Assembly: GCA_963204915.1 (NCBI GenBank)
Contig: CAUJHS010000094.1
Coordinates: 1 to 64,000 of the forward strand
Direction: 5' to 3'
Origin: Planctomycetota bacterium
GTDB lineage: Bacteria; Planctomycetota; Planctomycetia; Pirellulales; Pirellulaceae
Length of the DNA stretch: 64,000 bases
The notes below the pieces were generated by a model. It saw only the letters and a list, made by a program, of their open reading frames with translations. It made no database searches and was not told the DNA's origin. This document shows positions 45,340 to 54,573 of the stretch, piece after piece. Both the position numbers and the translations under genes were made by a program. Position 1 is the first letter of the stretch. Each line of letters begins with the position of its first letter.

Positions 45340-46224
45340 TCACGAAACCGCGCGCGCGTCCTGTTCGCGGCATGGATTGGGGTTGAGCCGCACCAGGCAG
45401 GCGCGACCGGCGAGCACGAGCGGAATTTCCTGGCCGTCATCCAACGCCGCGAGTTGTTGGCTTGCGAGGATGATACGGTACTCGACCCAATCCGCCGGAC
45501 GGGCCAGCGCCAGTTCGGCGGCGCGCCGGTGAACCCACGGAGGATCGGACAGCCGGTATTCGGCGCCTACGAACGCGGGCAGTTCTTCATTCACCAGGCG
45601 GCGTAAATTGAGCGCCACCCCGCGCGGTGTGGCCGCCAGGCGGTTGAGCACAAGGTGCGACAGCTCCGGCGGCAGTTTGGAAGCGAGTTGGGCTTCGATC
45701 AAATTGATTCGTCCGGCGAGCACATGCACGAGTAAGTCCGGAGCGAAGCGGCGGACCTGTTTCGCGGCCTGAATGTACCGCGAGCTGGCGCCCATCAGCC
45801 GGGCGGCGTGGTGCGTGGCCTTCCCTCGCGCCGCTTCCTCCCGCTGCGGGAGGATAGCGCACGGGTGCGCTATCGTTCCACTGGGTGGTTTGAGGCCGAG
45901 TCGCCGTCGCTCTTGTGCTTCCTTTTCCAACATCGGCAGCACTTCGAGGGCCAACACCGCGCGCTGACTAGCGTTGAATTGGCGCCGCCGCAGATTTTTA
46001 GCGATGGCCCAAGCCAAGGGCGAGTCATCTCCCCGCCACTCCATGTATTGAGGCTCGACTCCCGCCCGCCGACACGCCTCCAGCCGATTCCTTCCATCGA
46101 GCACCTGCCCATCCAAGAGCATGATCGGCTCCAACAGCCCTCGCCGCCGAATATCCTCCGCCAGACCTTCCAGTTCATTTTCAGAAAGCATGGGAAACAG
46201 GCGGCAGATCGGATGAATCTCCAT
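45340..46224 (-). CDS. ParB-N domain protein
   Basis: A 294-residue protein with a ParB/sulfiredoxin-like N-terminal domain: 'ENELEGLAEDIRRRGLLEPI', 'LLDGQVLDGRNRLEACRRAG' and 'WAIAKNLRRRQFNASQRAVL'. A helix-turn-helix-like part follows ('ATHHAARLMGASSRYIQAAK'). The C-terminal 100 residues are not recognised. No ParA gene adjoins it, so it is more likely a DNA-binding regulator or mobile-element relic than a chromosome-partitioning factor. The ATG at 46224 starts the homology. The leader to its right is AT-rich, unlike the surroundings, and may hold its promoter. Confidence 0.82.
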   Translation of the reverse strand: MEIHPICRLFPMLSENELEGLAEDIRRRGLLEPIMLLDGQVLDGRNRLEACRRAGVEPQYMEWRGDDSPLAWAIAKNLRRRQFNASQRAVLALEVLPMLEKEAQERRRLGLKPPSGTIAHPCAILPQREEAARGKATHHAARLMGASSRYIQAAKQVRRFAPDLLVHVLAGRINLIEAQLASKLPPELSHLVLNRLAATPRGVALNLRRLVNEELPAFVGAEYRLSDPPWVHRRAAELALARPADWVEYRIILASQQLAALDDGQEIPLVLAGRACLVRLNPNPCREQDARAVS

Positions 46225-46649
46225 TGCCGAAGCCCTTACAAAGCGGACCAAAGAAGTTGTGTATTAGTATATATTTGTACACATTCGCAATCAAGACCTG
46301 CGGGAGAAAAAATATCGAATTTTGGACAAACACGTTGATGACAAAGAATGAATTCCAATCCGGCAAAGAATGAAACGCGACGGGTGCGAAAGTCGCAAAG
46401 AACGCACACGTTCGCCGCGGCGTCGGGGCAAGGCTTGTGGCCGGCTTCCGGCAAGTTCGTCAGAACAACTTGCTTCGCCAATCCCTAGCCCTGCCGATAG
46501 GCGCCGGCGGAAATCAACGATTGGGCCGTCCCGGGGTTCGCGCGGGGATAAACTTGCGAAAAATACATACCCGTGGCAAGGCCCGCGAACTAGGCTAAAG
46601 TAGATACCCGACGTTTCTGTTGTGATTGATCAACCTTGAGTTACATCCC
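46225..46649. other. divergent intergenic region with AT-rich tract
   Basis: Contains an AT-rich segment near 46258-46283 (tattagtatatatttgtaca) that probably belongs to the promoter of the ParB-like gene. No gene supported. Confidence 0.45.
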
Positions 46650-46982
46650 ATGAAGATGCAATGTATGAAGAGGTGGGGGCTGGGCTTGGCTGTCTTGATG
46701 GTCGCCTTGGCGATGGGCACGGCCGACGTGGAAGCGTCACCGGCGTTTTTTATGCGTCCGGTGCACGCGGCTTCGAAAACGCTCGTGCTGAATGTTGAAA
46801 ACCCGGCATGCTGCGGCGATATCGCGTGTGTGCAAGTTTGCGTTCCTGCTTGTTGCGAAGGTCCACCCCAAGTTTGCAGCCGTTGCGGTGTCCTGCGGCG
46901 CGGGATTGTGACTTATACCTGGAGTTGCGGCCACCAAGTGACGGTCGTATTCACCGCCGTGGGCACAGTGCGGGTGCGGTAA
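46650..46982 (+). CDS. small Cys-rich secreted protein
   Basis: A 110-residue protein with a signal peptide (about 1-30, 'MKRWGLGLAVLMVALAMGTA') and then a mature part rich in cysteine: 'CCGDIACVQVCVPACCEG', 'VCSRCGVLRRG' and 'WSCGHQV'. Ten cysteines in the mature region suggest several disulfides or a metal site. Start codons at 46650, 46656 and 46665 are all possible. No family was recognised and no partner adjoins it. Confidence 0.65.
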   Translation: MKMQCMKRWGLGLAVLMVALAMGTADVEASPAFFMRPVHAASKTLVLNVENPACCGDIACVQVCVPACCEGPPQVCSRCGVLRRGIVTYTWSCGHQVTVVFTAVGTVRVR

Positions 46983-47846
46983 AACCTTGCAAACGTGCGT
47001 TGATCACCCGGGTCAATGTAAATACGCGCCTCGCTGGTTAGCATCAAAGGTTCTCCGAATGTGCGGACCAAGTCCCATGGCGCCGCACCCGCGACAAGAG
47101 AACACGCAAGCGGTGCGCGCCAACGCGAATCGCCAAGCGGTATGGCGAATGGGAGCCATGCCGCAGATTCTGAGATCGGTCTGGCCCGCGCCGTCATGAT
47201 CCGATTGAGCTTGCCATCCGGAGGCTCACCCTCGACCACAAGATTACCATCGCGCAGGCGCTCGGCGCCCAATTCTACATGGGAGATAGCCGACCCACGG
47301 ACCGTCAGCGATGACGCCCCCCGGAAAATGGCTGACCATGGGGCCATCTCCTCCTCTTTCTTTTCGCCCGAACGAAACGTTATCGCCGCTCTAAGCAGGG
47401 GAACGAAGCCCTTTGCGGGACAGTAGTTCCTCACCGAGAGACGACGCTCTAGGGGCCCGCGGCGCACCGGTCAGCGAATTCTCCCGGCGTGACTTTTGAC
47501 GGGCAAGGCGACGCTCTCTTCGCGCGAACGCCAAGTCAAGATGAGGAACAGGATCGCAACCTCAGCCGCCACGCGTTGCCGTACGATTCTCGACGTGGCG
47601 TCTGATTCTCGAAGCCGGTGCTTGATGAAGCGCCAGGTTCTGAAAGCGCCGCCCAGGGCGGATGTTGAGTTACGGCGCATGGCAGCGCTACTGCGCTTTC
47701 GGTGGCATCGTTTTTTTCTATGCTTCGGTTTTAACAATTCAATTTGTCTAACGGTCGATTTTGTCGAAAATTGGCGTAGTCACCGGGAGGCGGACACGCA
47801 AAAGGACCGCGCCCGACCAACAGGTCTTACCAACCAAGAGGCTTTC
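46983..47846. other. long region without a recognised gene
   Basis: A minus-strand frame (46913-47467) crosses it but overlaps the Cys-rich gene and shows no motif; a plus frame from 47496 is also featureless in its first two thirds. Probably degenerate sequence. Confidence 0.4.
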
Positions 47847-48020
47847 ATGGTCGCCATGTTGAAAACCGCGGTGGTTTGGTTCTGGCGCTCTCGGCGCTTC
47901 ACGCCCCGGATTGTTCGTGCCGACGGCGAATTGGCCGAGCCCGCGATCGTCCGTTCGTCGGAAGGCCCGCGTCACCGGCCGGATGTTGCGCTGGATGTGA
48001 CAACGATTTACCTCGCTTAA
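47847..48020 (+). CDS. possible small protein, 57 residues
   Basis: ATG 47847 has AAGAGG five bases upstream. The product starts 'MVAMLKTAVVWFWRSRRFTP' and has a hydrophobic-basic N-terminus. It ends 36 bases before the carbonic-anhydrase-like gene. No family recognised; the support is only the binding site and position. Confidence 0.3.
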   Translation: MVAMLKTAVVWFWRSRRFTPRIVRADGELAEPAIVRSSEGPRHRPDVALDVTTIYLA

Positions 48021-48056
48021 TGGAACGAACCGCCCCTGCCCCCTAGGAGTTTCCGA

Positions 48057-48623
48057 ATGAAGAGCCTTTCTCGCTTGACGCCGAGCACCACCTACCTCGA
48101 AGCCATTGAGCAGCAACTCGCCGCAGCATCTGAGTCGACGGACACGCTGGCGATTGTTTTCACGGACGCCGAGATGGACGACTCGGTCGTTCCCATGATG
48201 CGTCGCTTGCCCGCGGTTGTCGTGCGCGTTTCCGATGACACGGACACCCTCGACGGGCCAATAATCAACACGCTCCGTTACGCCGCTTCCCACTGTGGCG
48301 TACGTCATGTGATCGTGAGCGGACACACGCGTTGTAGCGCGGTGCGCCGGGCGCTCACCGCCTATCAACAACCGATTGACGGGAACTCGCCGTCCTGGTT
48401 GCACCAGGCCCGACTGGCGCAGCGCCGATTGGCCTTGGCCAAGCAGCACCTGGTGCAGCAACTGGAAACGCTCTCGTGGAACTTGCACCCGCGCGTGAAC
48501 GAGCCATGCAGCTCCCTGTGCATCCATGGGCTGCTTTACCTCGCCGAGAGCGGCGCCTTTCTGAATTACGATTTCGCGTCGCGCGAATTTCAATTGCTGA
48601 ATAATCAATTCAACGTAGCTTGA
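48057..48623 (+). CDS. beta-carbonic-anhydrase-like protein with a lost zinc motif
   Basis: A 188-residue protein aligned with the core of beta-carbonic anhydrases: 'AVVVRVSDDTDTLDGPIINT' parallels the 'VVRVAGN' region, and 'VRHVIVSGHTRCSAVRRAL' keeps the H-x-x-C zinc pair (H90, C93). The first zinc motif, C-x-D-x-R, is replaced by 'FTDAEMDDS', so one Cys ligand and the catalytic Asp-Arg dyad are missing. It may bind bicarbonate or zinc without hydrating CO2. AGGAG precedes the ATG. The next gene, 51 bases on, encodes an SbtA-type bicarbonate transporter, which supports an inorganic-carbon role. Confidence 0.75.
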   Translation: MKSLSRLTPSTTYLEAIEQQLAAASESTDTLAIVFTDAEMDDSVVPMMRRLPAVVVRVSDDTDTLDGPIINTLRYAASHCGVRHVIVSGHTRCSAVRRALTAYQQPIDGNSPSWLHQARLAQRRLALAKQHLVQQLETLSWNLHPRVNEPCSSLCIHGLLYLAESGAFLNYDFASREFQLLNNQFNVA

Positions 48624-48673
48624 CCACGCGCCATCCCTTTTGACTGACCTGCCTTACCTGGGAAACTGCTCGC

Positions 48674-49654
48674 ATGCCCGCTTCCACGCTTTTCGAGAGT
48701 CTTCTTAGTCCGCCGGTCCTGTTCTTTTTTCTGGGCATGGCGGCCACGTGGACTAATTCCGATTTGCGCCTCCCCACGGCCATTTCGAAATTCCTGGCCG
48801 TGTACCTGCTGATGTCGATCGGCTTTCGGGGCGGCGCCGAACTGGCGCACGGCGGGCTGCACGCCCACGGCGTGATGGTCATGGCGGCGGCCGTCGGCGC
48901 CGCGATCCTCACTCCGGTGTGGTGTTTCTTCATCTTGCGGCTTCGTCTGGACCCAACGAACGCCGCCGCGGTGGCCGCCGCCTACGGTTCGATCAGCGCC
49001 GTTACGTTTGTCACGGCCGTGGGTTGCTTGCAAAGTCTGCAGATCCCGTTTAGCGGACACATGGTGGCCGCGATGGCGATGATGGAGTCGCCAGCGATTG
49101 TTGTCGGCGTGCTGCTGGCCCGGTTGTATGGGCGCTCGGCTCATGAGGAATCTTCGGGCGACCGATTCGACTGGGGAAAACTGTTACACGAAGCGCTCCT
49201 CAGCGGACCGGTAGTCCTGCTCACGGGCAGCCTACTCATCGGCGCGGCGACCGGCGACCGCGGCTGGCAATCGGTGAAGCCCATGCTTGGCGACCCGTTC
49301 CAAGGCGTGCTCGCGCTGTTTCTCCTCGATATGGGACTGAACGCCGCACGGCGCCTGCGGCGGCTGCCCGAGTCGAGCGGCTTTTTGATCACCTTCGGCG
49401 TCGGTGCGGCGCTGTTGCACGCAGGATTAGGTATCGGGCTGGGAGCGCTGCTCGACGTGAGCAAAGGCGACGCCCTGCTCTTGGCCGTGTTATGCGGCAG
49501 CGCGAGCTATATCGCCGTTCCTGCCGCGATGCGCATGGCGCTCCCCAAGGCGAACCCTGGCCTGTACGTGCCGATGTCGCTGGGAGTGACCTTCCCCTTC
49601 AATGTGGTGATTGGCATTCCGCTGTACCTGGCTGCCATCAACCTGCTGTGGTAG
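48674..49654 (+). CDS. SbtA-type sodium-dependent bicarbonate transporter
   Basis: A 326-residue protein with about ten hydrophobic helices of the SbtA/DUF897 family: '[20 protein letters not shown]', '[20 protein letters not shown]', '[20 protein letters not shown]' and '[20 protein letters not shown]'. Cyanobacterial members import HCO3- with Na+ and are regulated by the PII-like SbtB; no SbtB gene is beside this one. Here it lies between a carbonic-anhydrase-like gene and a sulfate-activation gene, 25 bases before the latter. Bicarbonate is the most likely substrate; sulfate is an alternative given the neighbour. Confidence 0.85.
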   Translation: MPASTLFESLLSPPVLFFFLGMAATWTNSDLRLPTAISKFLAVYLLMSIGFRGGAELAHGGLHAHGVMVMAAAVGAAILTPVWCFFILRLRLDPTNAAAVAAAYGSISAVTFVTAVGCLQSLQIPFSGHMVAAMAMMESPAIVVGVLLARLYGRSAHEESSGDRFDWGKLLHEALLSGPVVLLTGSLLIGAATGDRGWQSVKPMLGDPFQGVLALFLLDMGLNAARRLRRLPESSGFLITFGVGAALLHAGLGIGLGALLDVSKGDALLLAVLCGSASYIAVPAAMRMALPKANPGLYVPMSLGVTFPFNVVIGIPLYLAAINLLW

Positions 49655-49679
49655 TTGCGTTTCTTCAGGAGCAGCACGC

Positions 49680-50606
49680 ATGCGTTCCGATCGTCCGGGC
49701 GTTTATATCGCGACCCACTTGCGTCAATTGGAGGATGAAGCCATTTTCATTCTCCGCGAGGTCGCGGCTGAATTTGAGAAGCCGGTGCTCTTGTATTCCA
49801 TTGGGAAGGACTCCTCGGTCATGCTGCACCTGGCGCGCAAAGCGTTTTATCCGGCGAAGCCGCCCTTCCCGCTGCTACACATCGACTCGACGTGGGAGTT
49901 TCGCGAGATGTACGAATTCCGCGAGTCCTATGTGCGGCGCGAACTCGGCATGAACGTGATCGTTCACGTCAATGAGGAAGGGGTTCGGGCAGGGATTAAC
50001 CCTTTCGACCACGGCAGCCGAAACTACACGGACATGATGCGCACGCAATCGCTCAAGCAAGCGCTCAATCACTATGGTTTTGACGCTGCGCTGGGCGGCG
50101 GTCGCCGCGACGAGGAGCGTTCACGGGCGAAGGAGCGAGTGTTCTCGTTCCGCGATCGTCATCATCGTTGGGACCCGAAGAACCAGCGTCCCGAGCTCTG
50201 GAGTATCTTTAACACCCGCGCCGAGCGCGGACAATGTATTCGCGTGTTTCCGCTTTCGAACTGGACTGAGCTCGATATCTGGCAATACATCCACCGAGAA
50301 AACATCCCGATTGTGCCGCTCTATTTTGCGGCGCCTCGTCCGGTGGTGGAGCGAAACGGGGACTTAATTATGGTGGACGATGACCGCATGCGTCTGGAGC
50401 CGAACGAGAAGCCGCAACTGCGCACCGTCCGTTTTCGCACACTCGGCTGCTACCCGCTAACCGGAGCTGTGCAATCAAGTGCTGCGACGCTGCCGCAGAT
50501 TGTTCAAGAAATGCTCACGACTCGCCACTCGGAACGTCAGGGGCGCGCCATCGACAAAGATCAAACCGGTTCGATGGAAGAGAAAAAACGCGAAGGTTAT
50601 TTTTGA
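49680..50606 (+). CDS. cysD: sulfate adenylyltransferase subunit 2
   Basis: A 308-residue ATP sulfurylase small subunit. The PP-loop '[18 protein letters not shown]' (about 39-56), '[18 protein letters not shown]', '[20 protein letters not shown]' and '[20 protein letters not shown]' are family hallmarks. It makes adenosine phosphosulfate from ATP and sulfate together with the GTPase CysN. No cysN follows, which is unusual because cysD and cysN are normally adjacent. AGGAG precedes the ATG. A small hairpin follows at 50606-50621. Confidence 0.96.
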   Translation: MRSDRPGVYIATHLRQLEDEAIFILREVAAEFEKPVLLYSIGKDSSVMLHLARKAFYPAKPPFPLLHIDSTWEFREMYEFRESYVRRELGMNVIVHVNEEGVRAGINPFDHGSRNYTDMMRTQSLKQALNHYGFDAALGGGRRDEERSRAKERVFSFRDRHHRWDPKNQRPELWSIFNTRAERGQCIRVFPLSNWTELDIWQYIHRENIPIVPLYFAAPRPVVERNGDLIMVDDDRMRLEPNEKPQLRTVRFRTLGCYPLTGAVQSSAATLPQIVQEMLTTRHSERQGRAIDKDQTGSMEEKKREGYF

Positions 50607-51016
50607 CAGGCGTTCGCCTGTTGACGTATCGCGACGGATTGTCGAGACCTCCTGTCGTCGTTCCGTCGAAGGTGCTTCGCGATTGCGATGAATCGCTTTG
50701 CGTCGTTCGCCAACTTCCGCATCTCTTCGAAAGCACCGAGCAAGGCGCGGCAAACTTCGTCGCCCATCAGGCGGGACCAGGCTCGTACGTCTCCACGTAA
50801 AAGTCGGTAGAATGGGGCGTTTCGAGCGTGATCGTCACGGGTCGTCGGTCCAAGACGCGGCCAAGGCCTCGTTGCGAGCACCATTGCGTCGACCAATGCC
50901 CTGAGGACGAACCGTATAATCTTGCTTGCAGCGCAACTCTCGCTCGGAACAAGCGGCCTCAGGCGAAAACCTGCGGAGGTTGAGCTACCCCCATTGGCGA
51001 ATGAAGTGGAACCGTG
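50607..51016. other. intergenic region, possible decayed minus-strand gene
   Basis: A minus-strand frame reads 'AWSRLMGDEVCRALLGAFEE' and 'MRKLANDAKRFIAIAKHLRR' with protein-like composition, ending near 50597. The family was not recognised and its upstream part is out of frame. Confidence 0.35.
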
Positions 51017-53194
51017 ATGAGAATCATTCTCTGGATTTTGTTCGGCGTGGCGACGCTTGGAGTTTCGCCGAACACGCACGCGGACTGGAACCTCCATGTG
51101 GCGGCCGACGCCCCGGCGGACGGCGACGGAACCATCCAGGCGCCGTTTCGAACGCTGACGCAAGCCCGAGACGCAATTCGCGCCGCTCGCCAATCCGGAT
51201 CGCTCAAGATGGGCGAGGCCGTGACGGTCCAGCTCGGACCGGGCGTCTATCACCTGCAATCCTCGTTTCAATTGACCACCCAAGACAGCGGCGCAGCGAA
51301 TGCCCCAGTCATTTATCGAGCCAAGCAGCCGCGCACGGCGCGTCTCCGTGGCGGTGTGTCGCTCCCGCGGGCCGACTTTAGGCCCGTCACCGATCCGCAG
51401 GTGCTTGCCAGGATCGACGACGGCGCGCGCAGCCATGTCCTGGTCAGTGACGTATCGCGCTTGTTTGCCGAGGCGTTTACGGAATTCAAGACGGCGTTTC
51501 GCGGCGCGCCTCCCGCGCCATGGCTTTACCTGGAGGGACGTCCCATGCCCTTGGCTCGGTGGCCCAATGCGGACGACGCGAATGGCGGGTGGGCGCAGTT
51601 TACGAAAGCAATCGATACAGGTTTACCGGAGCCCGATGCGGCCGATGCTGCGCGACGCAAGGCGCGGCCCGGTTCGTTCGAGTTCAAAGATCCCCGGCCC
51701 GCGCGCTGGAGTCTGGAGGATGGCGTGTGGCTGCAAGGTTATTGGACGCACGACTGGAGCGACGAGGTGATTCGGGTGGCTGCGTACGACAAGACGGCGC
51801 AGGTCGTCACTTTGGCGGAGCCGCACACCTACGGCATCGCCGCGGGCACCTGGGGAGCCGAGCAGCGGCGGTTCTACGCGTTTAATACGCTCGACGAATT
51901 GGACTCGCCCGGCGAATGGTATTTGGATCGCACCGGCAAGCTACTCTACTTTTATCCGCCTGCCGACCTGTCGCAAGCGGAGCTGGTTCTGGCTTCGTCG
52001 ACGCAACCGCTGCTAAGCATTTCCCGCGCCAAGCATCTGCGATTCGAAGGACTCGTGTTTGAGTACAGCCACGGAGGCGGCGCCGTGTTGGAGCAAACTG
52101 AACATGTCGAGATCGCCGGTTGCGAATTCTCGAATCTTGCCGGGCAAGGCGTGCTAGTTAACGGCGCGAACAACACCGTTCGTTCCTGCGATCTGCACCA
52201 TCTCGGCGCGGCGGGCGTTTCGTTGAACGGCGGCGACCGGCGGAGCTTGACGCTGGCGAATAATCAGGCGATCAATAATCACATCCATCACTACGGGCGT
52301 TTTCAGCGAACCTACGCGCCGGGCATTGGCGTTCAAGGATGCGGCCAAATCGTGCGCAACAACTGCATTCACGACGCACCGCACAACGCCGTGCTCTACG
52401 GCGGCAATGAACATCGATTTGAACTGAATGAAATCTATCGAGTGGTCATGGAGACCGGCGATTCCGGCGCGTTCTATACCGGCCGCGACTGGACCAGCCA
52501 GGGCAACGTGCTTCGTCACAATTACATTCATGACCTGGGCGCGGGCGATTCCCGTCACGTCAACACGATGGGCGTGTATCTCGACGATTGCGACAGCGGC
52601 GACACCGTGGAAGGCAACATCTTCTACCGGGCCGGACGCGCGATCATGATCGGCGGCGGACGCAATAACCCGGTGATCAATAACCTAGTTGTCGATTGTC
52701 CCATCGGGTTGCACATTGACGCTCGCGGCATGACGTGGAAACAGTGGAACGATCCAAACTCTCCAGGCTGGAATTTGGAGGCCAAAGCCCAGGCGCTCAA
52801 CTACTTACAGCCGCCCTGGAGCGAGCGGTATCCGCAGCTTGCGATCCTCATGCGCGACTCACCCCGCGAGCCATTGCATAATCCGATTCTTCGCAATGTG
52901 TTTGTGAATTGCACTCAAGAGGTGTGCAGTTTTGACGGCAACGTCAAGAAACTGATCGACAAACTCGAAATCGCCGATAACCTGGCCGTCGCCACCTCGG
53001 CGAGCCGCGGCAAGGCGGCGCCGCGGCAAGACATCAAGGGATTCACCTGGCTCGACATTGCCGAAAAGTCTTCGACGCCCAACGCCCTCGTGCAAGCGGA
53101 CGGGTGGTTGCGGAAACACTCGCCCGGCTTCCAACCGATTCCCTTCAACGCGATCGGTCTCATGCAAGATGAATATCGAAGCGAACTGCCGTGA
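51017..53194 (+). CDS. secreted parallel beta-helix glycan-active protein, GH141-like
   Basis: A 725-residue exported protein. Signal peptide 1-23, then 'VAADAPADGDGTIQAPFRTL' with 'TQARDAIRAAR', the usual opening of right-handed beta-helix enzymes. The beta-helix repeats follow at about 330-620 ('LSISRAKHLRFEGLVFEYSH', 'NTVRSCDLHHLGAAGVSLNG', 'GNVLRHNYIHDLGAGDS'). The domain order resembles GH141, whose characterised members act on fucosides or xylans. Assignment to that family is tentative. The GTG at 51014 is an alternative start. A sialidase-like gene follows. Confidence 0.8.
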   Translation: MRIILWILFGVATLGVSPNTHADWNLHVAADAPADGDGTIQAPFRTLTQARDAIRAARQSGSLKMGEAVTVQLGPGVYHLQSSFQLTTQDSGAANAPVIYRAKQPRTARLRGGVSLPRADFRPVTDPQVLARIDDGARSHVLVSDVSRLFAEAFTEFKTAFRGAPPAPWLYLEGRPMPLARWPNADDANGGWAQFTKAIDTGLPEPDAADAARRKARPGSFEFKDPRPARWSLEDGVWLQGYWTHDWSDEVIRVAAYDKTAQVVTLAEPHTYGIAAGTWGAEQRRFYAFNTLDELDSPGEWYLDRTGKLLYFYPPADLSQAELVLASSTQPLLSISRAKHLRFEGLVFEYSHGGGAVLEQTEHVEIAGCEFSNLAGQGVLVNGANNTVRSCDLHHLGAAGVSLNGGDRRSLTLANNQAINNHIHHYGRFQRTYAPGIGVQGCGQIVRNNCIHDAPHNAVLYGGNEHRFELNEIYRVVMETGDSGAFYTGRDWTSQGNVLRHNYIHDLGAGDSRHVNTMGVYLDDCDSGDTVEGNIFYRAGRAIMIGGGRNNPVINNLVVDCPIGLHIDARGMTWKQWNDPNSPGWNLEAKAQALNYLQPPWSERYPQLAILMRDSPREPLHNPILRNVFVNCTQEVCSFDGNVKKLIDKLEIADNLAVATSASRGKAAPRQDIKGFTWLDIAEKSSTPNALVQADGWLRKHSPGFQPIPFNAIGLMQDEYRSELP

Positions 53195-53326
53195 CGAAAT
53201 GCCGGATGCGCGCCCTCGCGCTTTTTCCATTGCTTGGGCGCGGCGCGCTCACGTTCTGAGTATCCTCATCGTCATGGGCTAATTCGCGGCCAGCGTGCTG
53301 AGGCTGTTTCATTCTGGAGAAATCGC

Positions 53327-54514
53327 ATGAGTTTCCGGCGACATGTCATGGCGATCGTGGCGTTGTTCGTGATGTGGGGATCGCTTTTCCCATGCGAAGG
53401 AATAGCAAGCGAAGACGACTAGCGAAAAGCAGATGAGGTTCTGCTGGATTTGTCCGGCATGGGGATCGGCGACGGCCCCCTCGATTACGAGGCGCTTCCC
53501 GAACTGCCGGGCGAACATGGAATTGTGTGTCCGGCCGATTCCGATTTGAAGTTTCAGCTACATAACTACCTCGTCCATCATGACGGCCGCTATTGGTGCA
53601 TGTGGAGCCAAGGGCCGCCCGTCGAGGATGAACCCTCGCAACAAATCCGTTACGCAACGAGTGAAGATGGGTTGCGATGGAGCCAAGCGCAGGTGTTGGT
53701 TCGCCCCGTGCGCGAAGGCTATGCCTACATTGCGCGCGGGTTTTGGGTGCGCGAGGGACAATTGCTCGCCCTGGCGGCCCACTTCCACGGCAAGGGCGCC
53801 TTTGGCGTGAACAAAGAGCTTGAACTGCAAGCGTTGGCTTGGGACCGCTCCACGCAGACATGGATTCCCCGGGGCCGGGTATTTGAGAACGCCATTAACA
53901 ACTTTCCGCCGCAACGCTTGTCGACAGGCGAGTGGATGATGACGCGGCGCGATAGTCGCTTCAACGTGTCGATGCTCATTGGCGGAGAAAAACACTGGAA
54001 CGATTGGCGGGAGTTTCCAGTCGTCGCACGGGCGCAGGTCGAAGGATTTCGACCTGATGAACCCATTTGGTGGGCGCTGCCCGACGAGCGGTTAGTCGGC
54101 TTATTCCGAGACAACGGCGGATCCAACCGCTTGTTTCGGGCTTTCTCGACCGACCATGGCCGCACCTGGTCAACGCCCGCGATGACCAACTTCCCCAACG
54201 CCACGAGTAAGATTTACTCGCTGCGCTTGAGCGACGGCCCGCGCCTGCTTTTCGCCAATGCCAATCCTGGCGTGGGTCGCCGGCAATTGCACGTGGCGCT
54301 CTCGGACGACGGGTTGACGTTTCGCCGGCTGGCGCGGCTCGCGAATCCCTCGCCCAAACCGGCCACCCTCCAATACCCTCACGCGATCGAACACAACGGC
54401 CATCTGCTCATCGCCTTCTCTCGCAACAAGAATCAAACGGAAGTGCTGAAGGTCTCGCTCGCTGCACTTCGGGAAATGCAATCCTTGCCCGTTACGCGCC
54501 CGAAAGCGCCTTAG
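53327..54514 (+). pseudogene. sialidase-like secreted protein, interrupted by an in-frame TAG
   Basis: ATG 53327 with GGAG upstream starts a signal peptide ('MAIVALFVMWGSLFP') ending 'GIASEDD', directly followed by TAG at codon 32 (53420-53422). The same frame then continues 'RKADEVLLDLSGMGIGDGPL' through a full beta-propeller to 54514, with BNR/Asp-box-like 'FSTDHGRTWSTPAM' and 'ATSEDGLRWSQAQV'. The arrangement is one gene with a nonsense change. Without readthrough the enzyme would lack its export signal. Relatives are exo-sialidases or other glycosidases of the six-blade propeller fold. A later internal start, such as ATG 53459, would give a cytoplasmic product. Confidence 0.75.
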
Positions 54515-54573
54515 TACTTCCGCAACCAGCGGCCTAGCCGGTCGCGCCGCAAGACGGTGTTCCGTGGCGAGTT

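Noticed and set aside
46913-47467. 184-codon minus-strand frame
   Set aside because: It overlaps the Cys-rich gene and shows no motif or convincing start.
47748-48608. 286-codon minus-strand frame
   Set aside because: Antisense to the carbonic-anhydrase-like gene, which has a good ribosome binding site and alignable motifs.
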